This document shows positions 1 to 12,088 of a DNA stretch of 64,000 bases, piece by piece (position 1 is the stretch's first letter; each line of letters opens with the position of its first letter). Position numbers and translations under genes: made by a program. The stretch is from Cordilura impudica (taxonomy: Eukaryota; Arthropoda; Insecta; Diptera; Scathophagidae): assembly GCA_963682025.1 (NCBI GenBank), contig OY821517.1, positions 296,656,844-296,720,843 of the forward strand, in the 5' to 3' direction. The notes beneath the pieces are model-generated. The model was not told the origin of the DNA, did no database searches, and saw nothing but the letters and a program-made list of their open reading frames with translations.

Positions 1-2
1 CC

Positions 3-395
3 AACGAAAGTGGAAAAAACGGTCGATCAGCAAAACCAATTGACGGATGTAGTGAAAGACCTCAAAGGCGCAAGCTGGAGAATATCAATGAAGAAATTTG
101 TCAAAGAATTATTAAGGATTCATTTTTGCACCAAATTCAACCAACCCAAAATAAAAAAAATAAAATTGAAATAATTGACAAAATAGTAGAAGCGAGCCCA
201 AGGTGCACAAAGAGGATTTTGAAAAGCATTCCTATACCAATTGAAGATAAGAAATTTCCGCCGGAAGAAGCGTTCGCCTTATTTTTGGATTTGAGATTGA
301 ACAAAAATCATTATAAGGAATTGCGGAAGCGAACCAATGAAAAGAATTGTGGGATTTTTCCAGAGTATCGAGATTTAGTTTCTGCCAAAAAATAA
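3..395 (+). pseudogene. TE-associated protein fragment, partial at window edge
   Basis: The frame is open from the window edge to a TAA stop at 393-395, giving about 130 residues. A basic, Ser/Arg-rich stretch (RSAKPIDG...ERPQRRKLE) is followed by a segment with EEAFALFLDLRLNKNHYKEL and FPEYRDLVSAKK. This order resembles the N-terminal part of large transposon-encoded proteins that are common in arthropod and Hydra genomes and carry an 'ALAF...LSK..Y...YP.Y....AKK' region. The function of that region is not known to me. There is no start codon inside the window and the protein stops early for the family, so a truncated copy is likely. The family call is from memory. Confidence 0.45.
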
Positions 396-883
396 TGCTT
401 ACCTTTATTGATATAGAAATATTTAAAAAGACAATAAAAAAAATTTAACTTAAACAAAAACATACGAGTTTTTCATTGAAACTTCTCTATCTTTAACTTT
501 TACGCTCGCTGCTTAATAAATTATATTTTACTCGGGATCTTTAAAAAAAAACAACCTATGGCCCTTGTGCACATTAGGACTAAAAAGTTTACGGGGCCAA
601 AGTTTGGCATTTCTGAAAAGGTTAACTCAAAAAATAGTTAAAAAGTATTAGTTGTAAAATTAACTGAAAAAATAAGACACTATATTAAAAAAAAACCTTT
701 TTTTATCTTTTAACACTTCGTTTTTGTACTAAAATTCAACTACAAATGAAAATGTATTTTAAACCCTCCGTAACTTTTTTGATTTTCGGTCGAGAATTAC
801 GTTTTATAGCAAAACTTAAAGGTGAAAGTCTCACCTACCAAACAAAAAAAAACAACATATCAAAATTCCAATCCAATCAAAAG
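396..883. other. AT-rich interval, no feature seen
   Basis: Homopolymer-rich sequence. I see no coding frame, inverted repeat or known repeat end. Confidence 0.4.
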
Positions 884-1186
884 TTATAGACTATTGACCG
901 CCTTCTCGTCAAATTGTCCACTGTGCATTGATTCGTAATTTTCCTTTGTATTAATGGCATGAGCAATTGGTATGGATGGTTTTTCATTCCTATTATGCAA
1001 GGGAAGAGCCTTTAAATTGTACTTAGAGCCATCACTAAATAATCTCCATCCAGTTTTGCTATATGGGTAGTTCATTTTTTGAAATAAACCATCAACATCA
1101 GTACAGTATAGAATAGAGTGTTTCTTTTCAAAACTAGTGGATTGTGTGGCGCCTAGGCGCCCGTTTATTTTGACTTTAACAAACAA
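884..1186 (-). pseudogene. Internal fragment of a TE-associated 'WRLF-DGSK' protein
   Basis: The 100-codon minus-strand frame reads YCTDVDGLFQKMNYPYS, then TGWRLFSDGSKYNLKALPLH, then PSIPIAHAINTKENYESM. It matches my memory of an abundant uncharacterised arthropod/Hydra family with the order '..C.D..GL...M...Y.P.EWRLFIDSSK.SLKAVLLHNGN..PS.P.A'. Function is unknown. The 3.8-4.4 kb minus-strand fragment carries the part that normally lies upstream in the same family, so both may come from one copy broken by later insertions. The frame closes after EKAVNSL and there is no complete gene. Confidence 0.5.
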
Positions 1187-1600
1187 ATTTTTTTTCCCAT
1201 TTCAAAATTTTCCAATATTTTATATATTTAAAAAAAACTAATTTTAATGTTTTTAAAACTAAAAAAAAAAAAAAAAAAAAAATCGGAAAACAGTTGTAAA
1301 AAATACAAACCAAAAACTTCGATTTTCAAATGAAGTTTTGTAAAAGGTCCTTTTATGTATATTTTCGCATAAGTTTGCCAGTAGCCATTGCTTTATATTT
1401 TCTGCTTCTATACATAAGAAGTTTTTAATATTATATGATTTTAAAAAAATATTTTATTTTGATAGAAACTCGGTAATTTTAGTCTTAATAATTTAATAAT
1501 TTAATTTATGTTTTATAACTTTTTAAAATGCATCAAAATAAGTAAACTTATTCAACTAAAAAAGTTTTTAAACCTTTCGGACAAAACAAACAAAAAATAC
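1187..1600. other. AT-rich interval with a poly(A) run
   Basis: A run of about 20 A occurs near 1261-1280. Nothing else is recognisable. Confidence 0.4.
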
Positions 1601-1685
1601 TACGGTTATAACGAACTTAGTCTATAACGAACTAATTTGGCCGGTCCCGGCGAGTTCGTTATAACCGAACTCCATTTTATTGTAG
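1601..1685. repeat. Short inverted-repeat remnant with pogo-like end
   Basis: GGTTATAACGAAC near the left is repeated inverted as GTTCGTTATAACC on the right, with a further direct TATAACGAAC between. The right edge runs CTCCATTTTATTGTA, similar to the TACAGTA-type ends of pogo/Tigger MITEs. The left end is not preserved. Confidence 0.35.
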
Positions 1686-2997
1686 AAAAAATAGAATAGC
1701 ATAGAAAAAAAAAACGTTTTAGAGCAAGGTTCCTAAAAGTTTCTTAAGGGGGGGGGGGGTTTTAAAGGTTTTAAAAGTTAATAATAATAATTGCATAATT
1801 CTTTTTTGAAGACATGAATACACGTTATAGCATAACATTTAAAAAATCTTTGAAAAAATTTTCAACTAAAAATTATAATAAATAAGTCCGTGACAGCCAA
1901 TATCCGGAGGCGTTGTTGTTTTGCGGTGAACATCATAACTCGTTACCGGACCATTTGAAAAAAAAAAAAAATCGAAATGCGTTTAAAAGGTGACATGTTT
2001 CCTGAGGTAGTGACGAAGAGTTTTTTGCAGCATTTTGAAGTGAAAAACGATTTTTGCTATACAATTTCCGGAATTTATTGTTAAAAAATGGGGAAGAAAA
2101 TGGAATTAAAAAAAAAACTTCGTGGTTACCTGATGATTTTTGTGTAGATATGGTGTTTAAAATTTCAAAAGAATCGGTCAAGAAGATGTTCACGGACTTC
2201 GAACATTTATTTGCGAGAAAATCGGTTTAAAGTTTTTTAAAAACTGATTTGTATACTATATACCGTATGAGGCCGGTCGCTGGAAACGCTGTATCTTCTT
2301 AAGTTTTGCTCTGATTTACTTAAAATGTTGACACAACACTCTCGACATGTTGTGCATTCAGGAAGAGAAATGCAAAAAAAGGTTTTAAAACCTACCACAC
2401 ATTAAGGAAATGCAAACACCAATACACCAACGTACACAAAAAAGAAAAAAATATTTCATATTTCATCATACATGTAAACTGAAAAAAAGAGAATTACATT
2501 TTTTGCAAAGTTATCTATAAATCTAAAGAAGAAAAAATAAAAAATGCGCGCGTATTAGTTTTACTTCAAAAAAAAAAAATAGCTTTTAATTCTTCCATTA
2601 TAATTTCAATAAATTATTCAAATTAAAATCTTAAATATACCTTTTTACGTAATTTATGTTTGTCCAAATTTTTTTAAAAGCATATTATGCAAAAATTAAT
2701 ATTATGAGTGAAAAAAAAAATTATTTTCCCACCTCTCTTCTAAAATTACAATGTAATTTAATTATGCAAAGTTACAATAATTTAAATTTTAAACTTAATA
2801 TTGCACTATTTTTTCAAAGGCTTTTCAATACAGATCTATAAACGAAATCATACGTTGGACAACAACAAAATCTACATTGAAGATCTCTTTTCTCTTTTTA
2901 AGTGCTGGCCATCAATGAACTGAGCGAAAGTACTCTTAACAATACAAAATAATTTTGAGATGAAAAACAAAACAGACAAACGAAGAAGTTTAGTAAG
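1686..2997. other. Unassigned AT-rich interval
   Basis: Contains a G-run near 1748-1757. Short open frames show low-complexity composition and no motif. I found no repeat ends. Confidence 0.35.
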
Positions 2998-3092
2998 TGT
3001 TGCCAATTTTGACAACTTATTGTAATTTCGCCGATTTTGCAATTTTGCCAATTTTGACAACTTATTGTAATTTCGACGATTTTGCAATTTGT
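2998..3092. repeat. Two-copy tandem duplication of about 45 bases
   Basis: The unit 'TTGCCAATTTTGACAACTTA...GATTTTGCAATT' appears twice in a row with one or two mismatches (GCCGATT versus GACGATT). Its GATTTTG-rich wording resembles the family X minisatellite seen at 28.5 and 37.2 kb. Confidence 0.6.
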
Positions 3093-3829
3093 TAAAATGA
3101 TTTGTTAAATTTGTAAAAATGATGATTGAAGGGTTAAAATTATCAGTAGTATAAAAATTACGATTTCAAGGGTTACCAATTAATGGGTTTTTTTATCGAA
3201 AATTGATAGTTTTTGTTCAGTGTAAATGGAAATTACAAAGTATGTATAGATTTAATTCTGGGTCAACTCGTTTCAAAACGGAAATACCTTGAATAGCATC
3301 TCTATTTAAGATTTAAGTTTCAATTACGGCGATACTTTAAATCTATATTATATGTTTCAGCTATAGATACATGTCAATAAAATTATTTAGTTGATTGGTG
3401 TGTTAAATTTTTTTCGTTGAAATTTCACCACTAATACATTAGAAATAACCAATGCTGTAATAATATTCGTAATATGAATGATATAAATAAATTTGATTGT
3501 TTCCTTTTGTAATATTTTGTAGAGTTTTATTTTTATTATCTTGACAATTTCTTGTTTTAAAAATGACGATTTTGGCGATTTAGTTTCCAAAATTGTCGAT
3601 TTTCAGAAGATTTTATTAGCAGCACTGGTTGGTAACATAGAAGAGAGAAAATTATGTGTGGGTTTGTATAAAATGAGAAAGATTAAATTTTGTTTGTGTA
3701 TTTCGCATAGCTTTGTAGGGAGTGCTATGTGTATTATTTCAGCGTTACAGAATCAGTCAGTCAGTCAGTGAGTCAGGGATCAGCGTAAATATATATAAGA
3801 TATGCAGCCAATTCCAAGCTTCTATCTCT
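3093..3829. other. Unassigned interval
   Basis: AT-rich. A short (CAGT)n run lies near 3755-3772. Short frames here have no recognisable motif. Confidence 0.35.
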
Positions 3830-4420
3830 ATAGATTGTTAACTTTGTCACAACTGCAAGATGTTTCCACTGCTGCATGCGGGAAGCTAGTAATTCTGCGT
3901 CTTACTTCGTTAAATATAAATCCCGAATTAGATCATTCAGCTCAGCTTGAGTCACTAAATGGCGTTCATCATCAGACTCATACAAACTACCACTGCTGGT
4001 GAAATATGTTTCGGACTCACTGCTCATAGCACTGGGAATGACTGGCAATGGATCATTTGGTGAACGTTGAACTGGTTTGGAAACCGATGGGACATTCGAT
4101 TTTTCATATTGAATCCAGCAACTTTTGTTAAATAGAAATAACGATCGGTTTGGTGGTTACTTGACTCCCTCCAAAGTACTGGAATTGAGAAATCGAAACA
4201 GATCTTCTTGCCATTCGACCACTTGTATTAAACCGTTCTGCAACTATTGCAAAACTTTGTCGGTGTCCACGGTTTTTCCAAGTTTCTGACAGCATATTTT
4301 AATGATTCTGATATTGTATATCCCTTTTTTCCAACCAAATATTCACCACGCACAAAGGAAAAGTAGCTTGATTCTGAAACACACGATCTCCCTGACATGC
4401 CTAAACGCTACTGTTATGAA
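3830..4420 (-). pseudogene. N-terminal fragment of TE-associated 'WRE..NHQTD.YF' protein
   Basis: Read on the minus strand across frames, the segment gives FCNSCRTV, then FDFSIPVLWRESSNHQTDRY and FYLTKVAGFN. After a frame change it gives SDDERHLVTQAELNDLIRDL, a stop, and AELLASRMQQW. These match in order an uncharacterised arthropod/Hydra family with 'WREP.NH.TDCYFC' and 'HL..Q.ELNDLVRDL.L.K..AELL.SRL..W'. At least two in-frame stops and one frameshift mark it as dead. In the full protein the WRLF-DGSK segment follows, which is what lies further along this strand at 884-1186. Known function: none I can name. Confidence 0.5.
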
Positions 4421-4966
4421 GATTTAGAAAGAATGTGGGCTTCTCTCAAATAAATAATTGTAAAATTGAAGTGTCAGTATTGACTGTTTTACAGTATTGC
4501 CAGCATGCGATAAAAAATTAACAAGTCGTGATTACCCAATTTTTGTGCCAGATTCGAATTCAGCGCACCCAGATTAGTTATAAAACATGCTTCGTTTCTG
4601 CAGTCAATTTTTTTTTTAAATTTATATACCAGTGTGATTTTGGAAAAGTACAACATTTTTAAAAAATATATATCATCTTTACTGCTTTAAGCTTTTCAAT
4701 GATTATTTTTTTAAAACTTTAAAACTTATTTGTAGCTGAAATAAATATCGAAGCAATTAAAGGAAAATACTCGTAGTGATGTACACGTTCGATTATTTTC
4801 AGATTAAGATATTATAAAAAATATCCCAAACATTTGTATATCAATTTTATTACTATTTTTAGGCCTTATTGGGGTAATATATCTTTTGTGAAAATTTATA
4901 TTATGTTTAAATCGTTTTCCCAAACATAAAAATTATCTGTCAATTATCTGAAAGTGTTAGTAAAAA
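4421..4966. other. Unassigned AT-rich interval
   Basis: No coding frame or repeat end recognised. Confidence 0.35.
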
Positions 4967-5290
4967 CTAGCATAACCCAGCACTCGAAATTCGAGTCCAA
5001 ATGCTAGGAAATTTAATTTTATCTTTAAATTATATCTTGTTTTTTTAGTCTCTATACATAAGAAATTGATGATAATAAAAAGTTTTATAAGAGCATAAAG
5101 TTATGATAACAAAGTTGAGGCAATTCATGATTCCTTACAGGGCGTGCGATATAAAATAATAATGAATTTCGATGAATTGTTAATTGGCTAAAATTGATTA
5201 TCACACGTTTAGGCTCTTATAAAATTATTTATTATTATTATTTTATTTTCTTTGATTTAATATATTTTTAACACATATTATATGTAAATT
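4967..5290 (-). mobile_element. Helitron family B, 3'-end fragment(s)
   Basis: On the minus strand the left edge reads ...GACTCGAATTTCGAGTGC, then about ten bases, then CTAG followed by T: the subterminal hairpin and terminal CTAG of family B (best copy at 38,639-39,002). The internal 'aggctcttataaaatta' wording shared with other B copies recurs at 5210-5230 in the opposite sense, so two degraded copies may abut. No 5' TC end was found. Confidence 0.5.
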
Positions 5291-5540
5291 TTAAAATTCT
5301 GCACTTCTCCTTCATACGAGCCATAATTGTACCAATTTTCACACTTCTCCGTGCCCGCATTATGCTTAAAAAGGGATGGAAACATTTTCCTTCACGTATT
5401 ATTATTAACCATTATTTACCCATTTATTCATTTCCAGTATGTAGATTTTGTACAACATTTCCTAAAGGTAGACCCGCGAAGCCATTTTTCTTGTCTGCAT
5501 AATATTTAGATAACATGACAGCTGAAAAAAATATGTTTAC

Positions 5541-6228
5541 ATTAGAGCGACTCACAAAAAACAGTTAAAAAAGTGCCCGCCTAGAAATATACCTTGATTT
5601 GCTTTATAATAATTCCAAAATATTTGTGGTTTAGCATTAACCCCTTGTGAGCTGCACCGATTTTAAAAGGTATATTTTTTTAGGTTTTTTGAAAATGTCA
5701 GAATTTTTACACGTAATGTGGGTATCACCAAACATGTTCTAATTGTTGTGATGTTAAATAAAAAATTTTATTTTTTATGGGTTTTGTGTGAAAATGAGTT
5801 GATTAAAAAAATCAAATCAACATAATTTAAACTCGATTGAAAATAACATAAATATATTTATTTTTCCTTGATATGCACTAGTTCGTGTTTTAACTAAACT
5901 CTAATGCCGTGGAAACAATGGCGTAAAACATATGCAATATTGGTATCAACATTTTTCTTTTCTCAAGTATATTTCAGTCCCGTGGGAAAAACGAATTTTG
6001 TTAATTCAATACATTTTCATTGGTGCCCCAAACTAAGCTCGAACAAGACAAATGGAAATTTATTCAAAAACTAAAAATAAACCTTTTTTTTAAAAAACGG
6101 TGCAGTGCGCAAGGGGTCAACGCTAGACCAGAAATATTTTTGGAATCGTTATAAAACAAGCCAAGGTAGATTTCTAGGGGGCACTTTTTTCACTTATTTC
6201 CCTCCATACAGAGTGAGCCGTTCTAGTG
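5541..6228. mobile_element. Foldback/MITE-like element with long imperfect inverted repeats
   Basis: About 130 bases at the left (TTAGAGCGACTCAC ... GTGCCCGCCTAGAAATATA ... CCCCTTGTGAGCTGCACCG) recur as an imperfect reverse complement at the right (CGGTGCAGTGCGCAAGGGG ... TTTCTAGGGGGCAC ... GTGAGCCGTTCTA). The central ~400 bases are non-coding. I could not fix a target duplication. A smaller nested pair beginning CCCC next to TTAA/TCAA could reflect a piggyBac-like MITE, but the symmetry continues outside it. Confidence 0.6.
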
Positions 6229-6539
6229 TGCATATGATGTTTCAACCAAGGGTTGCCGGAACAAGTGAGTTTTTTTTTGTCAAGTCTAGGGGGGAAATAA
6301 TTTTTTATTAACATGAATTGAGCTTTTTAGGAAAACATTTCGAATTAGAAAAATGGAAAATATTTTCAAATGAAGAAACCCGTGCTAAATACATTTTTCT
6401 ATTAGTTCAAATTTAGAGTTCTCCAAATTATGAAAATCTGATTTATTTATATTTTTATTAAAATCTATAAATCGCTAATAAATGTTTTATAAATAACTAG
6501 ATATTGTTGAAGAAAATTTACTTTTTCTTATAATTTTTC

Positions 6540-6760
6540 TTTCTTATTGGAGACAAACACAACACAACGACACCAACAACAACATACAGCTATGGTACAC
6601 AAATTAACAAATTCAGAATACAATAATAACAAGAACAAATAATATCCTGTTCACGTGAATAATTTTCAGTAAAAGTGAGAAACTCAGCTGGCCTGTTGAG
6701 GGTACGATCCTGACATCCACTGTTTATTATAAGGATCAAATTTCGTTAATTCTTATTTTC
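6540..6760. repeat. Fragment related to family Z
   Basis: 'caacgacaccaacaacaac' and 'ctgttgagggtacgatcctg' resemble stretches at 61,890-62,120. It lacks the ends of the family. Confidence 0.35.
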
Positions 6761-6890
6761 TAAATCCAATTTTAACATCACAAGAGTTCCGCCGGAGACC
6801 CATTCTCGCCCTAGACTGACTCCAATTTTCTTACGCGTTTATATATGTATGAGTTCGAAGCAACTTTATAATATCATATATTAAAAAGTA

Positions 6891-7638
6891 TGAAAATTAT
6901 AGCCGGCCAAGACCCACTATACGATACCCTTTACCATGCTTTAGAGACCCTATCTCTTCGGTCAAACTAATTGGATATAGAAAATAAGCATAACCAAATT
7001 TTAGTGGTATTGTTATTAATTTTTTTGCCTTCAGGTATGAAAAAGTTGACTTGGGATGCTGTATTTATATGGGGACTAGGTCGAAACATGTACCGATCCT
7101 GACCATATTTGGTAAAGTCACTTATATTTTGAAAAAATATATACAAAGCATATTTGAGAAAAATCTGTGCAATATTTTTGTTTTTTGATAGATTTAAGTG
7201 AAAATCGGGAAGCAGCTTTATATGGGGGCTATGACAAAGAATTGCCATATGGAATGTATTTTTGGACAACTGATAAATGGATGTAATAAACACACACAAA
7301 AGCAACTTGACCGAGATCTATGTGATAATTTGGATCTTATGGCAATTTAAGTCGATTTAATAGGGGTCATTTGTATGGGGACTAGGTCTGAACATGGATC
7401 AAATGTCAGTAGCGTTCATTATATTACCGATAAAAGCTTATATATCAAATTTCATTAAAATGTATTCATATTTGCGACCTGTAGTTTGATTAAAAGGTTT
7501 TCATGGACACAGACGGACGGACATCGCTAAATCGACTCAGAAAGTGATTCTGTGGGTCTAGGTCAAATATTTTTGGGAGTTACAAACAGCAGCACAAAGT
7601 CATTATACTCAATCTACATAGTCGTATAGGGTATAATT
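6891..7638 (-). mobile_element. Family A (Helentron/DINE-1-like) copy 1
   Basis: Near full length but diverged. Left edge AAAATTATAGCCGGCC is a mutated version of the family's terminal palindrome. The (GGAC)n tract is short (ACGGACGGACATC). The right edge has lost the usual ACCAC/GTGGT hairpin. Family A is non-autonomous: short frames inside are not genes. Confidence 0.8.
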
Positions 7639-7750
7639 ACATCCGATATGTACTTTAACTTATTTGCCTGGAATATATGCATGACAAATTCACTTTAATT
7701 TGTATAGTCTGGTCGGTCTAAACTGACTATAATTTTCATACCTTTTCATA
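7639..7750 (+). mobile_element. Family A 3'-end fragment
   Basis: 'catccgatatgtactttaac' and 'gtcggtctaaactgactata' followed by ATTTTCATACC match only the last part of family A, placed tail-outward beside copy 1. Confidence 0.5.
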
Positions 7751-8542
7751 TGCTACACATTTTATATTATATACTTGTAGAGCACTTAAAAACGTATTAT
7801 CTCAAGTTTATTACACTTATAAAAATATTTTATAACATCAAAGTTTTTCCAAGAAAAAAATTTATAAAGTAAATGCACATAAACAATTTTGTAAATGTTA
7901 ATTAATTTCTTCTTAGTTGAAGTACTTAACAAAATATAAACATACAGAACTTTGTCAATTTTGAGACATAAAAAGTATCTTTTCACTTGAACACATTTTA
8001 TAAATATTTTTTATAAGTCTTAATATGTTATTGTGAATATGTTCATATGTGTTAAAATTGTATGCATTCTCGAGAGAACTAAATAAAGAAAAATCATTGT
8101 ATGTAAAAAGTGCAATTATGGAGCCTTATGTCTGGTTAGTTTGTTACACTGGTAAAACTATCTCCACCTAAATAAGCCAATATAGAAAGTTAAACTTCCA
8201 CATCATTCCGTGGTCAGAGTAAACTAAGTTTTAGTTGCTGTACACTCAACGCTTCTTTCTAATTATTTAGTCATATTCGTTGGTCTATTTTTCTATCTTT
8301 CTATTCATGTTCAGACGTAAATTTCATACAACTGTATCTCAAATGTTAAACTTAAATTGTGGGATTATTGCACTTATGCAGAATCTCGTATATACCATCC
8401 TTCCATGTATTTTCTTAAATCTTTTGTTATAGATGAGAAATTATAAAAAATTTCGAAAAAACCAAATACTACTTTGGAAATTAAATTTCCGATCCCTGGG
8501 CTATGAGACGCCACTAACCAAGAGTAGCATATTAATACTAAT
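7751..8542. other. Unassigned interval
   Basis: AT-rich with no recognised frame or repeat end. Confidence 0.35.
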
Positions 8543-9086
8543 TATATAATGGTTTGAGTATAATGACTTTGTATTGCTGTTTGTAACTACCAAAAATATT
8601 TAACATAGACCCATCTTTTATTATACCGATTTAAGTCGATTTTGCCATGTCCGTCCGTCCGTCTGTGAGTATATGTAAACCTTGTAATCAAACTACAGAT
8701 CGCCAATATGAATATATTTTGGGTTTGTCTATATTAATTGCATCCATTTATCAGTAGTTCAAAAATAAAGCCCATAGGGCAATTCTTAGTCATAGCCCCC
8801 ATATAAAGTTGTTTCCCGATATTCACTTAAATCTTTCAAAAACAAAAATTTTGCATAGACTTTTCCTAAATTTGGTTTTGTTATTTTTTTGCAAAAAATA
8901 AGTGACCATATAAATATAGCATCCGTTATGAACTTCTTGAGAACTACAGGCAAGAAATAATAATAAAAATTTCACTTAGATTTGGTTTATCTTTATTTTC
9001 TATACCCAATTAGTTGGATCTACGTGCAGTTTTCTAATCGCACGATCATAGTCGGTCTAGACCGATTATAATTTTCTTAGTTGTTC
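8543..9086 (+). mobile_element. Family A copy 2, internally deleted and diverged
   Basis: Starts at 'ggtttgagtataatgacttt', carries GTCCGTCCGTCTGT and ends at a mutated palindrome (GTCGGTCTAGACCGAT) with TTTTCTTAGTTG. It is shorter than the ~780-base full copies because of internal deletion. Confidence 0.75.
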
Positions 9087-9813
9087 AAACTTCGGCTCAT
9101 GAATCGAAATGCGAAAATAATTAGCTTTAAAATTTCCATATCAAAATCCAAACATTTTCCTACAATGCTCTATGAAATTCAATTTTTTTTCCACTTTTAA
9201 AGCAACCCTCACCTTCAAAATTTGTTTGCAATGTTCTTAAGAACTTGTATACCTGATATAATGTTAAATTAAATAAAAAAATAATTTTTTCGCTTTGTCG
9301 ACATATCATAGAGATTATAAAGTAATTCGCCACTGCCACAATTTATACTCTATCTTATGTACACATAATTAGTCAAACAATTTCAGTTTTGAACGGAATG
9401 AATCCCTCTAAATTTTATAAGACCTTTTGAGTATTTATTTGAGTAAGCTTCAGAAAAAAAGGATCAAATGGTTTACTTGACACTTGCTACAAAGTTAGCG
9501 CGAAAATTGCAAGAGACTCTAGGGTATACTAGAATATTATTAGTTAATAAATAGCACTGCATCTCCCATAAAAATTACAGCTACAAATAACTTTAGTTCA
9601 CACATTTTCATTAATATATATATCTCTTTATTGCTTTGCTTCTAAATGTAATCTGAAAAAAGGCACATGAAGAAATAATTACAAATTATAAAAGATCCAA
9701 CTCGTGATAACAAAAGGCTAGAGTGGAAACTCAGAGTACAAGGAAATGTACAATAAACCTTGCACTATCAAAAGGATCCTTGGAAATTGAATCATCATGC
9801 GCATTTCTATTCA
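9087..9813. other. Unassigned interval
   Basis: No recognised feature. Confidence 0.35.
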
Positions 9814-10690
9814 CTAGACCGTATCGAAAAAAAAAGTTCACCGTACACCAGCGAATATAAAGTATTGTTCCAAGGACATTTGAAAAAAAAATTTTTTTTT
9901 TTGCCGAACGTAGGGGTCGCCTCTTTAGTTTTTTCGTTATATCTTCCATATTTACAATCCGATCTTAAAGTTTGATATACCGAATTTTTTTGCCTCAGGG
10001 AGGCCAATAATTTTCCTCTTAGGTCCATTGACCGCAAGTGTACCGTTCTAGTACCTACCCCCAAATCTCATTTCCTACCACCCAAATGTGACACCCTAAT
10101 GTTAGAAAATTATAGCTCGCGAAAAATCATAAAACTTTTGCTCAGAAAGTATTTCGATAATTACAGCACAACTAGTTAAAAAATGCTTTTATAAATTCAT
10201 TGTTGCAGACCGTAGGGGTCACCTTTTTAAATTTGTCATAGCTTCTGTATCTACATTCAGATATTAAAGTATGATATATCGATGGGTTTGTCTGTGGCGA
10301 CCAATTTTTTAGATTCAAAAGTCTTTGACCTCAAGTAACCTTTACATCATACCTCAAATTATACAACAAAAAGCAAAGTAAAATAATAGAAATTATTATT
10401 AAGGTGGTAGGAAATGATATTTGGGGGGTAGGTACTAGAACGGTACACTTGAGGTCAATGGACCTCAGAACAAAATTATTGGCCTCCCTGAGACAAAAAA
10501 ATTCGCTATATCAAACTTTAAGATCGGACTGTAAATATGGAAGATATAACGAAAAAACTAAAAAGGCGACCCCTACGTTCGGCAAAAAAAAATTTTTTTT
10601 TTTTTGAAATTTCCTTGGAACAATACTTTATATTCGCTGGTGTACGGTGAACTTTTTTTTTGTGCCTGTAAGGTTATACGGTCTACTATA
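9814..10690. mobile_element. Foldback element with ~270-base inverted repeats
   Basis: Left arm (about 9,814-10,075) and right arm (about 10,402-10,680) are close reverse complements, e.g. GTTCACCGTACACCAGCG against CGCTGGTGTACGGTGAAC, and GTAGGTACTAGAACGG against its complement. A third, weaker copy of the arm lies in the spacer at about 10,200-10,350 in the same sense as the left arm. Edges resemble TAGACCGTAT/ATACGGTCTA. Open frames in the arms are by-products of the symmetry. Confidence 0.7.
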
Positions 10691-10779
10691 CACACAAGGT
10701 AAATAAATACATCGTTTTCCGAAAAAAAAATCCTCATCTCTCTACAAAAAACATTTTAAAATAATCTAACCCTAAAAAC

Positions 10780-11120
10780 AAAGTTTTTATTAAAATTCTT
10801 TCTTTCCTTATGCATATGAATTTTGAATCGCTCCGTGACTGTGCCTGACTTTGTGCGACTATTTGAAATTATTATTTGGCCACAAGAAGTCTGTGGACCA
10901 AGTTTCAGATTGATCGGATGAGGGGAAATGGGGTTTACATCACTCCGTGCAAGTTTCAAGTTTCAGATCTTTCGGATGAGGGGAAATGGCATTTTGAACA
11001 CTCCGTGACTCTGCGTGACTACCCCAAAACTAATTTATAGTCACAACAACACAGATCAATTTGATAAGGAGGAATTGGGTTGCCCCACGATAAACAGACA
11101 GAGAGTATGAGTTAAAAGAA
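10780..11120 (+). repeat. Family D tandem repeat, short array
   Basis: Two to three units containing CTCCGTGACTGTG ... AAGTTTCAGATTGATCGGAT GAGGGGAAATGG. It ends in GGTTGCCCCACGATAAACAG then a GACAGAGAG-type tail, exactly as at 47,040-47,100. Confidence 0.65.
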
Positions 11121-11364
11121 AGAGTTTAAAAAGTTCCATTATTTTTTGTGAAAAAATGGAAAACGTACATGTACTCAGAATGACAGAGTGTGCCATGTTT
11201 TATGTCGATATTTGAATATTGAATAATTTAATAAAAAGCAACCGATTTTCATAGGTGCGATATTCTGATTTAAGTTTAAGAGAACTTCAATCAAATATCC
11301 TCCACTATTTGCCACGACAGAATGTACCCCACATACTGTGCGTATGTTTAATATAAATATCAAA

Positions 11365-11497
11365 AGCCCTGTGTTGAATTATGAATCGGCTAAAACTGAC
11401 TAGCATACTTCTAGGCTGTTATAAAATTATTTATTAAATGAAAAAATTAAAATTTCCCAGAATTTGTCCTCGAATTTCGAGGGCTGGGCTCTGCTAG
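11365..11497 (+). mobile_element. Helitron family B, 3'-end fragment
   Basis: Ends CTCGAATTTCGAGGGCTGGG then CTCTG and CTAG followed by T. Only the last ~130 bases are present. Confidence 0.55.
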
Positions 11498-11792
11498 TAC
11501 TTTATTAAACTGTTTACAATAACAGAATTGTTTACACTTATTATAGATTGAGTAGACTATACTTTTTTCTATTACATAAATTGAAATTATTATCTAATAC
11601 CTAAAGCGTGTTCATGTTTGAACATTATAATACAAAAAGTTTTGCCATATCAATTTAAGCGTTTAACATTGGAATTTAATATTACAAAATCACCGGATCA
11701 AATGTCATGTATGTAAGTAAAAGCCTGCAAGATTTCAGAACTACAAACTGAAACATACGAACTCTTTTAACTTACATATGTAAATTAACAAA

Positions 11793-11870
11793 AAACAAGT
11801 AAGTGTATTAAATTCGGCTGTTCCGAATCTTTGATACGCTCCACCGCGATTTGGGTGTTGATAATATATG
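11793..11870 (-). mobile_element. Terminal fragment of a second Helentron-like family
   Basis: AACAAGTAAGTG then TTCGGCTGTTCCGAA (hairpin) then CTTTGATACGCTCCA. The same end is found at 56,805. It shares the AACAAGTAAG terminus, but not the palindrome, of family A. Confidence 0.5.
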
Positions 11871-12088
11871 TAAAAAAAATGTTTGAAAAAGTAAACAATT
11901 TGTTAAACTTGATAAGAAATTATTTCAGCAAATTCTTTGGGTTGATCCGCTTTACAGATGATTTTTGTTTATTTCAAGAGTTGGTCTATAAAGCTATCTC
12001 ATATTATTAATTCGCGCTCCAATTACTTCGGATAAAAGTGTTTTTTCTTTTTGGTCATGGTGGTTGCTGATCGGAATGCATTTATGTT

